DNA of 64,000 nt from Streptomyces endocoffeicus (GCF_016741935.1 NZ_JAERRG010000001.1:62001-126000), one strand, 5' to 3'; positions 34,742 through 43,989 are shown, counted from the first letter of the stretch. Notes: a model not told the origin generated them from the letters alone. Numbers and translations: made by a program.

Positions 34742-34909
34742 CCGTGCGTCGGCGATCCCGCCACATCCCAGACAGGAACGGCCTGACGGTCGCCGTGGTG
34801 GCCGGTGGCAATGTGCTCGATCGCGTTCTCGAGCGCCCCGATCCGCCAGCGCGGCCTGCCCGTTGTCAGAGGCATGAATAGTGGCCATGCCCGGACTGTA
34901 CATGAAACT

Positions 34910-34935
34910 TTCGTAACTCGTAATATACTTACGAA
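34910..34935. promoter_or_regulatory. Putative TetR-type operator upstream of the S9 peptidase
   Basis: The palindrome TCGTAA-TATAC-TTACGA (34918-34934) has perfect 6-bp arms, with an extra half-site TTCGTAA at 34910-34916. It ends 21 bases before the peptidase ATG and is AT-rich enough to include the promoter. Confidence 0.65.
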
Positions 34936-34955
34936 TCTCGAACGAAGGAGTGCCC

Positions 34956-37031
34956 ATGCCCGTGACTGGCACCGGATACGACCGCGCGACAGCCAAGGCC
35001 GTCGATGCGATGGAGCTGATCCACAGCGCCGACCTGAGCCCCGACGGCAGGCTTGCCGCCTGGTCCATCTCCCGCATCGAGGGAGACACCGAACGACGCG
35101 GCCTGCGCCTGAGCGCTGTGGACGAGCCCGGCGAGGCCCCTGTCGCCCTGGAGTTCGGCGAGTGCGACCACACCCCCGCTTTCTCGCCGGACGGCAGTCG
35201 TCTGGCATTCCTTTCGAGTGATGGCCCGGCCACGCGCATCGTGCTCGCAGGCCTGTCCGGCGCACCCCATGTCGACTTCGAGGTGCTCGTCGATCCGGAC
35301 GAACCGAACCGCTCGGTTTCGGGGAAACCGGCATGGAGCCCGGACGGCCGCCGCCTCGCCTACGCGGCCACGCACCGCACCCGTGTCGCCGGGGCACCGT
35401 ACCGGATCACCCGGGTGATCGGTTGGGCGGACGGGCTCGGTCTCGTCGACGACGCAACCGCCGACATCTTCGTCTACGACCTGGACGCCGGGACGCATAC
35501 GCGGCTCACCGACGACGAGTGGGTCAACAGCCAGCCGGCATGGCTGCTGCCCGCGGACAGTCCCGAACCCGACGGGGCCGGGCTCGCACGGATCGCCTTC
35601 CGCGCCGGCTTCGGACCAGAGGAATGGCAGCAGAGCATCGCGGCCGTCCGCTCCGTCAGCGCCGACGGATCCGATGCGACCGTCACCGAACACATACGGG
35701 CACCCGACCTCTTTTCCCTGGCGGCGCTGAGCGACGGCCGGATAGCGGTGACCTCCCTCGGCGCGAAGCCGCGCTCGCTGGGGCGGCTGTTCACCGTGGA
35801 TCCGGCGAGCGGTGCGACGACGGAATCGGTGCCGGGACACATGGTCGACCGCACCACCGGTCTGAATCTCGACGTCAACGGCGATGTGCTGGGCGACATA
35901 GCCATCCCCTTCATGGACCCTGACGCGCGACTGCTCGTACATGAGGGTGACGCTCTGCTCCGAGTGCACGTCGAAGACCGCCTGGAGGTGCACCGCATCG
36001 CGCTGGACGGCGAGCCGCGCGCCACGACGCTCCTGTCGGGCCCGGGCTGCTTCTACCCCCTGGCGGTGGCGGGGCGGCGCCTGCTCCACGCCACCGGTAC
36101 GCTCACCAGCCCGCCCGACCTCTGGGTCCGCGACATGGACACGGGCGAGGACATACGGCTCACCGACACCGCCACCCGAAACCGGGCCCGCGCCGTGCCG
36201 TCTATGGCCACCACCTTCCGGGTCCCCACGGAGAACGGCGTTTCGGTCCAGGCCAAACTTCTGCGACCCGCGAACGCCGTCGGAGCGCTGCCGACCGTTC
36301 TGCTCATTCACGGAGGACCCAAAGCAGCTTACGGAGAGGCCTATGTCACCGACGCCCACCTGCTGTGCGGCGCCGGCTTCGGGGTGCTCATGGTCAACCC
36401 CCGCGGCTCGCGCGGCTACGGCATGGACTTCGCTGACGCCATCATCGGCGACTGGGGCAACGACGACTTCCGCGACCTGACGGCGGCGGTGGACTTCGCA
36501 GTGGAGGAGGGCTGGGCGGACCCGGATCGGCTCGGGGTCGCCGGTCTGTCGTACGGGGGCTACATGTCCAGCTGGATTGTCGGCCACACCGACCGGTTCA
36601 GGGCCGCCGTCATCGAGAATCCGGCGACGAACTTCTCCAGCATGTACGGAACCAGCGACGTCGGGCTGAGCTTTCTGCCCGCGGTACTGGATGCCCTGCC
36701 CCAGACCGACTCCGATCGGTACCGCGAACTGTCACCGATCACCATGGCTCATACCTGTACCACGCCGACCCTGCTGATCCAGGGCGAGGCCGACCACCGC
36801 TGCCCGCCGGAGCAGAGCAAGCAGTTCTACTCCGTGCTGCGGCGTGCGGGATGCGTCGCCGAGATGCTCATGCTGCCGGACGCATCCCACGAAGGAACGA
36901 TTTCGGGCCCGGTGCCGTCGCGCCGGGCGCAGAACGAGGCGTTGGTCGACTGGATGGTGCGCCATGTCAAGAACGCCGGCCCGGTCGGGCCGGACACCGG
37001 GGAGAAGGCATCCCTTTCACCTCACGTCTAG
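34956..37031 (+). CDS. S9-family (prolyl oligopeptidase/acylaminoacyl peptidase-type) serine peptidase
   Basis: The 691-residue protein has an N-terminal beta-propeller with repeated WSPDGRRLAY-type blades (to about residue 420) and a C-terminal alpha/beta hydrolase. The catalytic Ser is about residue 532 in GLSYGGYMS, the Asp is in GEADHRCP, and the His is in DASHEG. No signal peptide is present, so it should cleave imported peptides in the cytoplasm. ATG 34956 follows AAGGAG by five bases. A peptide-type ABC importer gene follows after 70 bases. The family often cleaves after proline or releases acylated residues; the actual specificity is unknown. Confidence 0.92.
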   Translation: MPVTGTGYDRATAKAVDAMELIHSADLSPDGRLAAWSISRIEGDTERRGLRLSAVDEPGEAPVALEFGECDHTPAFSPDGSRLAFLSSDGPATRIVLAGLSGAPHVDFEVLVDPDEPNRSVSGKPAWSPDGRRLAYAATHRTRVAGAPYRITRVIGWADGLGLVDDATADIFVYDLDAGTHTRLTDDEWVNSQPAWLLPADSPEPDGAGLARIAFRAGFGPEEWQQSIAAVRSVSADGSDATVTEHIRAPDLFSLAALSDGRIAVTSLGAKPRSLGRLFTVDPASGATTESVPGHMVDRTTGLNLDVNGDVLGDIAIPFMDPDARLLVHEGDALLRVHVEDRLEVHRIALDGEPRATTLLSGPGCFYPLAVAGRRLLHATGTLTSPPDLWVRDMDTGEDIRLTDTATRNRARAVPSMATTFRVPTENGVSVQAKLLRPANAVGALPTVLLIHGGPKAAYGEAYVTDAHLLCGAGFGVLMVNPRGSRGYGMDFADAIIGDWGNDDFRDLTAAVDFAVEEGWADPDRLGVAGLSYGGYMSSWIVGHTDRFRAAVIENPATNFSSMYGTSDVGLSFLPAVLDALPQTDSDRYRELSPITMAHTCTTPTLLIQGEADHRCPPEQSKQFYSVLRRAGCVAEMLMLPDASHEGTISGPVPSRRAQNEALVDWMVRHVKNAGPVGPDTGEKASLSPHV

Positions 37032-37068
37032 ACGGGCGACGCAGCCCGTCGTAGATTGAAGCCTCGCT

Positions 37069-37085
37069 TGGTAGATAACTTACGA
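37069..37085. promoter_or_regulatory. Putative TetR-type operator upstream of the ABC importer
   Basis: TGGTAG-ATAAC-TTACGA matches the 34918 site in spacing and right half-site, with two mismatches in the left half. It ends 16 bases before the ABC substrate-binding protein start. Confidence 0.5.
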
Positions 37086-37101
37086 AACTGCGAGGGAAGT
37101 T

Positions 37102-38655
37102 ATGTGCAGGTCGGCAACAGAGGCCACGGCGTGCGGTGCGGCGCTCACGGTCGCCGCGCTCCTCCTCAGCGGGTGCAGCCCCAGCAGTTCGACCTCCTCA
37201 CCGTCCGGATCCGACACCGGGCCCGCCAAACGGGGTGGCTCGCTCGCCATGTCGCTCAGCAGCGCCATCGACACGTGGAATCCGCAGAAGGCACTGGCGA
37301 CCCAGAGTTACCGAGTGTTCCCACAGGTGTACGCGTCGCTCCTGCGCTCCACCCCGGACGGCAAGACCCTCCGGCCGGCCCTGGCCTCGTCCTACAAGGC
37401 GGATCCCAAGGCCAAGACCTTGACGTTCACGCTGAACCCGGACGCGAAATTCAGCGACGGCAAGCCCGTCACATCCGCGGACGTCAAGTTCTCGGAAGGA
37501 CTGTGGAGCAAGGGAGAGCTGTACGGCGGCTACTTCTCCTCCATCAAGTCCGTGCAGACGCCTTCCCCCAGGACCGTGGTCTTCAAGCTCTCCAAGGCGG
37601 ACGAGACGCTGCCCGCCGTCCTGTCGACCGCCAACGCCGCGATCTTCCCCGACAAGTACGGTGGCAGGACGGCGGACGCGTACTGGAAGAAGCCAGTCGG
37701 GGCGGGCCCCTTCATGATCAGCAAGCAGACCGTGGGGCGGTCCATCGGCCTCACCCGCAACCCGCACTACTACCGGTCCGGCCTGCCCTACCTCGATGGG
37801 GTCGAGTACAAGGTGGTCGCGGACGGGGGGCAGCAACTCCTGCAGTTCCAAAGCGGGTCCCTGGACGTCGTCAACGGTGTGGAGCTCGAAGCGGCCGCCC
37901 AGTACCCCAAGGACCAGATCGTCGGCGCGCCGTCGTCCGGTGTCAGCGTCCTCACCACGAACACGAAGTCGGGTCCCCTCAGTGACGTCCGCCTCAGGAA
38001 GGCGATCGCACTGGCCATCGACTACAAGAAGCTCGTCGCCGGCGGATATGTCGGGGAAGCAAGCGTAGCGACGTCACTCCTGCCGCAGCAGGTCCCAGGC
38101 GTCACGAAGTGTCCCAGCTGTACCTGGTCCACAACGGATCTGGCGACGGCAAAGGACCTGGTCAAGGACTCCGACTACAACGGTCAGAACATCGAGCTGA
38201 TCGTGCCCAGCGACGGCGGCCCCGGAAAGCTCGCCGCACAGGCCCTGGTTCCGATGCTGGCCGAGGCAGGCGTCAAGGTCACCGTCAATCCGCTCCCGAC
38301 CAGCTCTCTGATCGACAAGCTGAGCAAGAGCGACTTCCAGCTCGGAGTGATCACCTACAGCGCACTCGCGCCGACTCCCATCGACCCCCTCGGGTTCCTC
38401 GGAGCGACGGGCGTCGTGTTCTCCCAGTCCAGCCCCGGGCCGGCCAACAAGGCGCTGGCGGAAGTCCACGCGGCGAGCAGCCCGTCCGAGGTGACGGCCG
38501 CCGCGCAGGCCTTCGAGGCCACTGCCGACAAAAGCCGCGCGGCGATTCCCCTGGCAGTGCCCAAGGCACTCGACGCGGTGGCCGACCGGGTGCGGGGGTT
38601 CGCCGCGGCGCCCTACCAGGCGTACTGCGCGGACGAACTGAGCATCAAGAGCTGA
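37102..38655 (+). CDS. ABC transporter substrate-binding lipoprotein (peptide/nickel, SBP family 5)
   Basis: The 517-residue protein has a lipoprotein signal with lipobox LLSGC (Cys25), a Ser/Thr-rich linker, and a family 5 binding fold (VFPQVYASLLR...GKTLRPALA, KFSDGKPVTSADVKFS, RKAIALAIDYKKL). It captures peptides or similar solutes outside the membrane for the permeases encoded next. It is the first gene of a five-gene importer operon. GAGGGAAG precedes the ATG. A TetR-type site lies just upstream. Confidence 0.93.
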   Translation: MCRSATEATACGAALTVAALLLSGCSPSSSTSSPSGSDTGPAKRGGSLAMSLSSAIDTWNPQKALATQSYRVFPQVYASLLRSTPDGKTLRPALASSYKADPKAKTLTFTLNPDAKFSDGKPVTSADVKFSEGLWSKGELYGGYFSSIKSVQTPSPRTVVFKLSKADETLPAVLSTANAAIFPDKYGGRTADAYWKKPVGAGPFMISKQTVGRSIGLTRNPHYYRSGLPYLDGVEYKVVADGGQQLLQFQSGSLDVVNGVELEAAAQYPKDQIVGAPSSGVSVLTTNTKSGPLSDVRLRKAIALAIDYKKLVAGGYVGEASVATSLLPQQVPGVTKCPSCTWSTTDLATAKDLVKDSDYNGQNIELIVPSDGGPGKLAAQALVPMLAEAGVKVTVNPLPTSSLIDKLSKSDFQLGVITYSALAPTPIDPLGFLGATGVVFSQSSPGPANKALAEVHAASSPSEVTAAAQAFEATADKSRAAIPLAVPKALDAVADRVRGFAAAPYQAYCADELSIKS

Positions 38656-38696
38656 CGATCGTGTTCGGCACCGTCAAAGGAAGGGAGGGGCGTTTC

Positions 38697-39635
38697 GTGG
38701 TAGCGATGAGAGTCCTGCTGGGCCGGCTGTTCCAGCTGATCCTCGTTCTGCTCGCGGTCACGCTGGTGGTGTTCGTGCTGACCCAGATCGCGCCGGGCGA
38801 CGCCGCCAGGCTGCGCCTGGGACCACGAGCCTCGCCCGAAGCAGTGAGCGAACTGCGCCATCAACTGGGACTCGACCGCGGTCTGCCGCGGCAGTACCTG
38901 GCCTACATCATCCGGGTGCTGCACGGTGACTTCGGAACGTCGATCGACGGGCAGCACGTCAGCAGCATCATCGGCCAGCGCATCGGAGACACGCTGTGGC
39001 TCCTGCTCGGCACACTGATGTTCGCCGTACCGGCAGCACTCATCCTGGCGTGGACCGCTGCCTGGTTCAGGGACCGAACCGTCGATCATGCGATCAGGCT
39101 GGGCGTTCTCCTGGCCATGTTCCTGCCGGCGTTTTGGGTCGGATTCCTGCTGATCAGGCTGGTGGCCATGCCCACCGGATGGTTTCCGGTCGCCGATCTG
39201 GGGTCGGGTCCAGGAGACCTCATCCGGTCACTGGTACTGCCCTCCGTCACCGGAGCGATCCTTCTCACCGCCATCCTCGTACGAAGCCTGCGATCAAGCC
39301 TGATCGACGTGCTCGACTCCGAGTACATCGCCGTCGCTCGTTCTCTCGGGGTGGGGGGCAGCACTCTGATAGTCCGGCATGTGCTGCGCAACGCTGTCGG
39401 CCCGGTCCTCACGCTGCTCGCGCTGAACGTCGGCTACCTCTTCTTCGGAGTCGTCATCCTTGAAGCCACTTTCAACATCCCTGGACTGGGCAGCGCCCTG
39501 GTCGAGGCGTCGGCCAAGCGAGATGTCTATACGGTCCAGGGCATCACACTGCTCTTCGCCGCGGGAGTCGTACTGGCCAACATCCTCGGCGAGACCGTCG
39601 TCTCGATGCTCGACCCGAGGACGGTGAGCACATGA
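38697..39635 (+). CDS. ABC transporter permease, DppB/OppB type
   Basis: The 312-residue inner-membrane permease has the long periplasmic loop after the first membrane segment and the BPD_transp EAA-like region (EYIAVARSLGVGG). GTG 38697 is six bases after GGAGGGG; the alternative ATG 38706 is poorly spaced from it. It overlaps the next permease gene by four bases (ATGA). It forms the translocation pore with the DppC-type partner. Confidence 0.92.
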   Translation: MVAMRVLLGRLFQLILVLLAVTLVVFVLTQIAPGDAARLRLGPRASPEAVSELRHQLGLDRGLPRQYLAYIIRVLHGDFGTSIDGQHVSSIIGQRIGDTLWLLLGTLMFAVPAALILAWTAAWFRDRTVDHAIRLGVLLAMFLPAFWVGFLLIRLVAMPTGWFPVADLGSGPGDLIRSLVLPSVTGAILLTAILVRSLRSSLIDVLDSEYIAVARSLGVGGSTLIVRHVLRNAVGPVLTLLALNVGYLFFGVVILEATFNIPGLGSALVEASAKRDVYTVQGITLLFAAGVVLANILGETVVSMLDPRTVST

Positions 39636-40516
39636 CCGCCACTCTCAAGGCCGGGGAGGAAGTACCGCGTACTCGACAGCCCCGCCGCCGTCGGCGCGGC
39701 GACGGCAAGCTGGCCGTCGGGGCGGTCATCGTCGGGCTGTTCGTCCTGGCGGCGATCTTCGCACCACTCATCACCAGCGGACACCCGGCTGACCAGGACC
39801 TGCTGAATCGGCTCGCACCACCCTCGCAAGCCCATATTCTCGGCACGGATCAGCTCGGCCGTGATGAATGGACACGGCTGGTCCACGCGATCCGGATCGA
39901 CCTGCGCGTGGCGGCGCTCGGTTCACTCATCCCGGCGATTCTGGGCAGTCTGATCGGCATCGTCGCGGGCCTCGGCAACCACTGGCTGGACGCGGCCATC
40001 ATGCGCACGTCCGACATCGTGGTGTCGCTCCCGCTGTTCGTCTTCTTCATCGCCCTGGTGGGCCTTCTGGGTCCCGGCACCGGGTTCCTGTTCCTCGACC
40101 CCGGCGAGTTGCCGCTCATCATCGGTTTCACCGTCATCTCCTGGGTCGTCTACGCACGTCTGCTGCGCAGCGAAGTACGGAGGGTGCGCTCCATGGACTA
40201 CGTGCGTGCCGCGCGACTGGGGGGCCTGCCTCGATGGCGGGTGATCACCTGGCACATAGTGCCCAACGCGATCGGCCAGAGCATCGTGTACTTCTTCGTC
40301 GATGTCGGGCTCGCCGTCGTAGCGATCTCGACCCTGTCCTTCCTGGGCGTCGGCATCCCCATCGGAACCCCGGAATGGGGTTCGATGATCCAGGCCGGCC
40401 GCAATGTCATTCAGACCAACTGGTGGCTGATCGCCGCGCCCGGAGCCGCGATCGCCCTGATCGGAATGGGTCTTGCCCTGATCGGGGACGGCCTGGACGA
40501 TCGGATCAAATCATGA
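39632..40516 (+). CDS. ABC transporter permease, DppC/OppC type
   Basis: The 294-residue permease has an arginine-rich cytoplasmic N-terminus (TRQPRRRRRGDGK), the HILGTDQLGRDEWTRL signature of DppC-type proteins, and the EAA-like loop DYVRAARLGGLPRWRV. It overlaps both neighbours by four bases, which shows tight translational coupling within the importer operon. Confidence 0.92.
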   Translation: MTATLKAGEEVPRTRQPRRRRRGDGKLAVGAVIVGLFVLAAIFAPLITSGHPADQDLLNRLAPPSQAHILGTDQLGRDEWTRLVHAIRIDLRVAALGSLIPAILGSLIGIVAGLGNHWLDAAIMRTSDIVVSLPLFVFFIALVGLLGPGTGFLFLDPGELPLIIGFTVISWVVYARLLRSEVRRVRSMDYVRAARLGGLPRWRVITWHIVPNAIGQSIVYFFVDVGLAVVAISTLSFLGVGIPIGTPEWGSMIQAGRNVIQTNWWLIAAPGAAIALIGMGLALIGDGLDDRIKS

Positions 40517-41496
40517 CCGGTACCGAAGCCGTGATCGAGATCGCGAACCTGTCGATCGCCGCGGGACAAGGCGGGGTCACGCTGGTGGACGACGTGTCCC
40601 TGCATGTCGACGCCGGTGAATGCCTCGGCATCGTGGGCGAGTCCGGATCGGGGAAGAGCCTCACCCTGCGCTCCGTGCTGGGTCTCCTTCCGCCCGCACT
40701 GCACCAGACACGGGGGACCATGCGGTTCCAGCGGGAGAACGAGGGGCTGCATTCCGTCGGCCCGCGCGAGCTCCGCGGCCGCGGAGTTTCGATGATCTTC
40801 CAGGAACCGATGAGTTCATTGAACCCGACCATGCGGATCGGGGACCTGGTCGCCGCCGGTCAGCGGGCCCGGGGCATGTCTCGCCGAGCCGCGGCCGGCC
40901 AGGCCTTGCGTCTGCTGGCCGAAGTCGGAGTGCCGCACCCGGAGCAACGGGCCCGGGCGTGGCCGCACCAGCTCTCCGGCGGACTGCGGCAACGCGTGAT
41001 GATCGCGATGGCGCTGTCGGTGGAACCGACCCTGCTCCTCTGCGACGAACCGACGACCGCGTTGGACACCACCGTTCAGGACCAGATCCTGACCCTCGTG
41101 GAACGCCTGCGGATCGAGCGCGGCCTGGCCCTGATCTTCGTCAGCCACGACCTTTCGGTGATCTCACGCATCGCCAACCGCACCGCGGTGATGTACGCCG
41201 GCCGCGTCATCGAGCAGGGACCCACGCATGCCCTGGTCGACAACCCCCGTCACCCCTACACCCGTGCACTGATCGAATCGATGCCGCAACTGCACGGTCC
41301 TCCGACACGGTTGAGGACCATCAGCGGATCCCCGCCCACCGCGGGCCGGCTCCCCGCCGGTTGTCGCTTCGCCCCACGCTGTCCGCTCGCCGCGGACGCC
41401 TGCCATGAAGCGGACCCGCCTCTGCTGAGCATCGGTCCGCATCGATCCACGGCGTGCTTCCGGCAGACGGCCCTCAACGCTGGAGAGCAGCCATGA
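40513..41496 (+). CDS. ABC transporter ATP-binding protein, DppD/OppD type
   Basis: The 327-residue ATPase has Walker A GESGSGKS near residue 45, signature LSGGLRQRV, Walker B LLLCDEPTTALD, and the C-terminal oligopeptide-transporter extension with the RFAPRCPLA cysteine motif of peptide importers. ATG 40513 overlaps the permease stop, and the gene overlaps the second ATPase gene by four bases. Confidence 0.93.
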   Translation: MTGTEAVIEIANLSIAAGQGGVTLVDDVSLHVDAGECLGIVGESGSGKSLTLRSVLGLLPPALHQTRGTMRFQRENEGLHSVGPRELRGRGVSMIFQEPMSSLNPTMRIGDLVAAGQRARGMSRRAAAGQALRLLAEVGVPHPEQRARAWPHQLSGGLRQRVMIAMALSVEPTLLLCDEPTTALDTTVQDQILTLVERLRIERGLALIFVSHDLSVISRIANRTAVMYAGRVIEQGPTHALVDNPRHPYTRALIESMPQLHGPPTRLRTISGSPPTAGRLPAGCRFAPRCPLAADACHEADPPLLSIGPHRSTACFRQTALNAGEQP

Positions 41497-42470
41497 ACGC
41501 CCTCATCGAACTGGACGACATCGAGGTCCACTTCAAAGTCAAAAACCGGCGATCCGTGACGCCTGCGACCCTGAGGGCCGTCGACGGCGTCAGTCTCGCG
41601 GTCGAACGCTCCCAGTGTCTGGGCGTCGTCGGCGAGTCGGGATGCGGCAAGTCGACACTGGCAGGCGTACTCGTCGGACTGACGACACCGACGGCCGGAC
41701 AGGTCCGCTACGACGGCCAGGACATCGGCCCCCGCCGTTCCAAGGAGCTGCGCCGCCGTATCCAGATGGTCTTCCAGGACCCGGTCGCGTCGCTCAACCC
41801 CCGTCGGCGGGTCCGCTCCGTACTGGCCGAGCTCATCGACTGCCACGGCCTCGTCCCGGATACCGGGATGGCCTCCGCCCTGAACTCGCTCATGGAGATG
41901 GTCAATCTGCCTACTCGTGTCCTGGACGCACGACCGCGCGAACTGTCCGGGGGACAACGCCAGCGTGTCGCCATCGCGCGCGCCCTCGCCGTCCAGCCCG
42001 ACGTACTGGTCGCCGATGAGGCGGTATCGGCCCTGGACGTGTCGGCCCAGGCCACCGTGGTCAACCTCCTGGCCGATCTTCGCGCCGATCTCGGGCTGAC
42101 CATCGTGTTCATCTCCCACGACCTGGGCATCATCAGAACGCTCTGCGACCGTGTCGCGGTGATGTACGCGGGCCGGGTGGCCGAGGAAGGACCAGCGGAC
42201 GCCATCTTCGCCACCCCCCGGCATCCGTACACCAGGGCGCTGCTGAAGGCCGCCCCCGACCTGCGGCGCCGAGCTGCCGAACCACGTGTGCCGGCACTGG
42301 AAGGCGAACCCTCCGGAGCCCTCGACCTCATCACGGGCTGTCCATTCCAGCCCCGATGCCCCGAAGCCGAGGCCATCTGCTCAGCGGCCCCACCGCCCTA
42401 TGTTCAGCACGGATCGCACCGTACTGCGTGCGTTCATGCGTCGGACCAACTGGGGCCTGTGCCGGGTTGA
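41493..42470 (+). CDS. ABC transporter ATP-binding protein, DppF/OppF type
   Basis: The 325-residue ATPase has Walker A GESGCGKS, signature LSGGQRQRV, Walker B VLVADEAVSALD and the C-terminal CPFQPRCPEAE motif. It completes a full SBP/two-permease/two-ATPase importer. Its last 90 bases overlap the convergent SMP-30 gene, an unusual antisense overlap. Confidence 0.93.
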   Translation: MNALIELDDIEVHFKVKNRRSVTPATLRAVDGVSLAVERSQCLGVVGESGCGKSTLAGVLVGLTTPTAGQVRYDGQDIGPRRSKELRRRIQMVFQDPVASLNPRRRVRSVLAELIDCHGLVPDTGMASALNSLMEMVNLPTRVLDARPRELSGGQRQRVAIARALAVQPDVLVADEAVSALDVSAQATVVNLLADLRADLGLTIVFISHDLGIIRTLCDRVAVMYAGRVAEEGPADAIFATPRHPYTRALLKAAPDLRRRAAEPRVPALEGEPSGALDLITGCPFQPRCPEAEAICSAAPPPYVQHGSHRTACVHASDQLGPVPG

Positions 42471-43358
42471 GACCTGCTTGGCCCTCAGCCGGATCAGCCG
42501 GGCGGGCTTGCCGTGACCGCCGCTGCCGAAGCGCTCGCCCGCGGCGGTCACCCACAGAGTGTCCGGATCCTCCGGATCAATCGCCACGGAGGTGCTGGTC
42601 TCGACGCCCTGGCCGGCGCGGGCGATCTCCGTACGCCGTCCGTCCGGAGCCAGCCGCAGCACACTGTCGAAAATATGTGTGGCCAGATAGAGGGTTCCGT
42701 CGTCGTGCACCGCGAAATCGTCCGCGAACAGACGGTCGGCCACGATCTCGAGGTGCGTGGTGTCGGTGGCGGCGACCGGTACGCGCAGCAGCAGCGCACG
42801 CGCGGTGTTGGTCAGGAAGACGTGCTCCCCGGCAACGGTGATCCCGTTGATGCCGGGGACGCCGACCGCCTGTTCCAGCGGCGTGAAAAGTTCGTGGTGG
42901 ATCCATTGGGCGGCTCGTCGCGCGTCGAGATCGACCGCCAGTACGATGCCGAGCGCGGAGTCCGCGATCAGCAGCCGCCGGTCGTCGCGGGCCATTCCGT
43001 TACCGAAGCGGAGCTGGGGAAGGTCGCACGCGTGCTCCACATCGCCCTGGCGCACGCGATTGAGGCACCAGCCGGGCTCGCCTATGGTTCCGGAGATCAC
43101 CCAGGCGCCGTCTCCGTCCGTAACGATCCCGGTCGGTGTCGAAGCGAGTTCCGCGAAGGTGCTGCGCCGGCCGTCGCCCGTGACGAGGTCGATCCGGCGG
43201 TGGGACGGCACGGTGACCAGCCAGCCGCCGGGCGGAAAGGGTGCGAGGTTCTCCACAAATGTGCCCGGCTCCCATTCCGTGATCGTTTCAGCCGGCACCG
43301 CGGCGAACGGCGCCCGTTCATGGTTCAACTGGTCGTACAGCAAGCTGATGTCGCTCAT
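42381..43358 (-). CDS. SMP-30/gluconolactonase-like beta-propeller protein
   Basis: The 325-residue protein resembles SMP-30/gluconolactonase/strictosidine-synthase-like propellers, with repeated GIVTDGDGAWVISG, GNGMARDDRRLLIADS and NGITVAGEHVFLTN blades. Family members are calcium-dependent lactonases. It starts at ATG 43358, 37 bases after the cupin gene on the same strand. The last 30 codons lie opposite the end of the ABC ATPase gene; the tail sequence after RLIRLRAKQ looks atypical and may be a run-on from a lost original stop. Confidence 0.78.
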   Translation of the reverse strand: MSDISLLYDQLNHERAPFAAVPAETITEWEPGTFVENLAPFPPGGWLVTVPSHRRIDLVTGDGRRSTFAELASTPTGIVTDGDGAWVISGTIGEPGWCLNRVRQGDVEHACDLPQLRFGNGMARDDRRLLIADSALGIVLAVDLDARRAAQWIHHELFTPLEQAVGVPGINGITVAGEHVFLTNTARALLLRVPVAATDTTHLEIVADRLFADDFAVHDDGTLYLATHIFDSVLRLAPDGRRTEIARAGQGVETSTSVAIDPEDPDTLWVTAAGERFGSGGHGKPARLIRLRAKQVSTRHRPQLVRRMNARSTVRSVLNIGRWGR

Positions 43359-43395
43359 CGCATTCCGTCCGTCATATTCCTGAACACGTTCCTGG

Positions 43396-43908
43396 TCACT
43401 GCCGCACATCGAGAAGAGCGGCCGGAATCATCTCGTCGGCGGCCGGCGGAGGCCCGAGGACGACCTGTCCGTTCGCGGCGGCCGACCTGCGCAGGGCCTC
43501 GGGGGTCACAGACCAGTCGGCCGGCTTCGGCCGGGCGCGGTCCCAGCCCGCGTCACGGAGGAAACCCTCCATGCCCGAGGGAGTGGCGATCGCGAGCATG
43601 TCGACGTCATCCGAGGTGAACCGGTACGCGTGAGGGACGGCGCGCGGCAAGAAGGCGACGCCGCCCGTGTGGAGCTCGAAGCGGCGGTCCCCCGCCCAGA
43701 TCAGGCCGCTGCCGCGCAGCATCACGAAAATCTCGTCCTCGTCGGGGTGCACATGCACGGGGGAAGCCGTAGCGGTCGGCACGGTCGATCGGAACACACT
43801 CAGATGGCCACCCGTGTGCTTGGCGTCCAGCAGAACCTCCATGGTCCCGCCACCGAGCCACTCCAGTTGCTCATGCTCGCCGACCTGGGCCACATAGGGA
43901 GAACTCAC
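43396..43908 (-). CDS. Cupin-domain protein
   Basis: The 170-residue protein has cupin motif 1 (PVHVHPDEDEIFVMLRG) and motif 2 (FLPRAVPHAYRF), with His and Glu ligands for one metal, as in quercetinase-like cupins. The C-terminal third extends beyond the core domain. It precedes the SMP-30 gene by 37 bases and is divergent from a LuxR regulator; the 175-bp gap holds a palindrome at 43974-43989. Function is unknown beyond a probable metal-bound small-molecule role. Confidence 0.82.
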   Translation of the reverse strand: MSSPYVAQVGEHEQLEWLGGGTMEVLLDAKHTGGHLSVFRSTVPTATASPVHVHPDEDEIFVMLRGSGLIWAGDRRFELHTGGVAFLPRAVPHAYRFTSDDVDMLAIATPSGMEGFLRDAGWDRARPKPADWSVTPEALRRSAAANGQVVLGPPPAADEMIPAALLDVRQ

Positions 43909-43973
43909 TGCGATCCTTTCGCGCTCCGGCTGATGGTTCGATCGACGCTATGCGGGCGCTGTGGCTCCTGGAA

Positions 43974-43989
43974 TCCCAGAAATCTGGGA
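43974..43989. promoter_or_regulatory. Palindromic operator candidate between cupin and LuxR genes
   Basis: TCCCAGA-AA-TCTGGGA has perfect 7-bp arms, is the only strong symmetry in the divergent gap, and is placed to control the cupin/SMP-30 pair. Confidence 0.55.
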
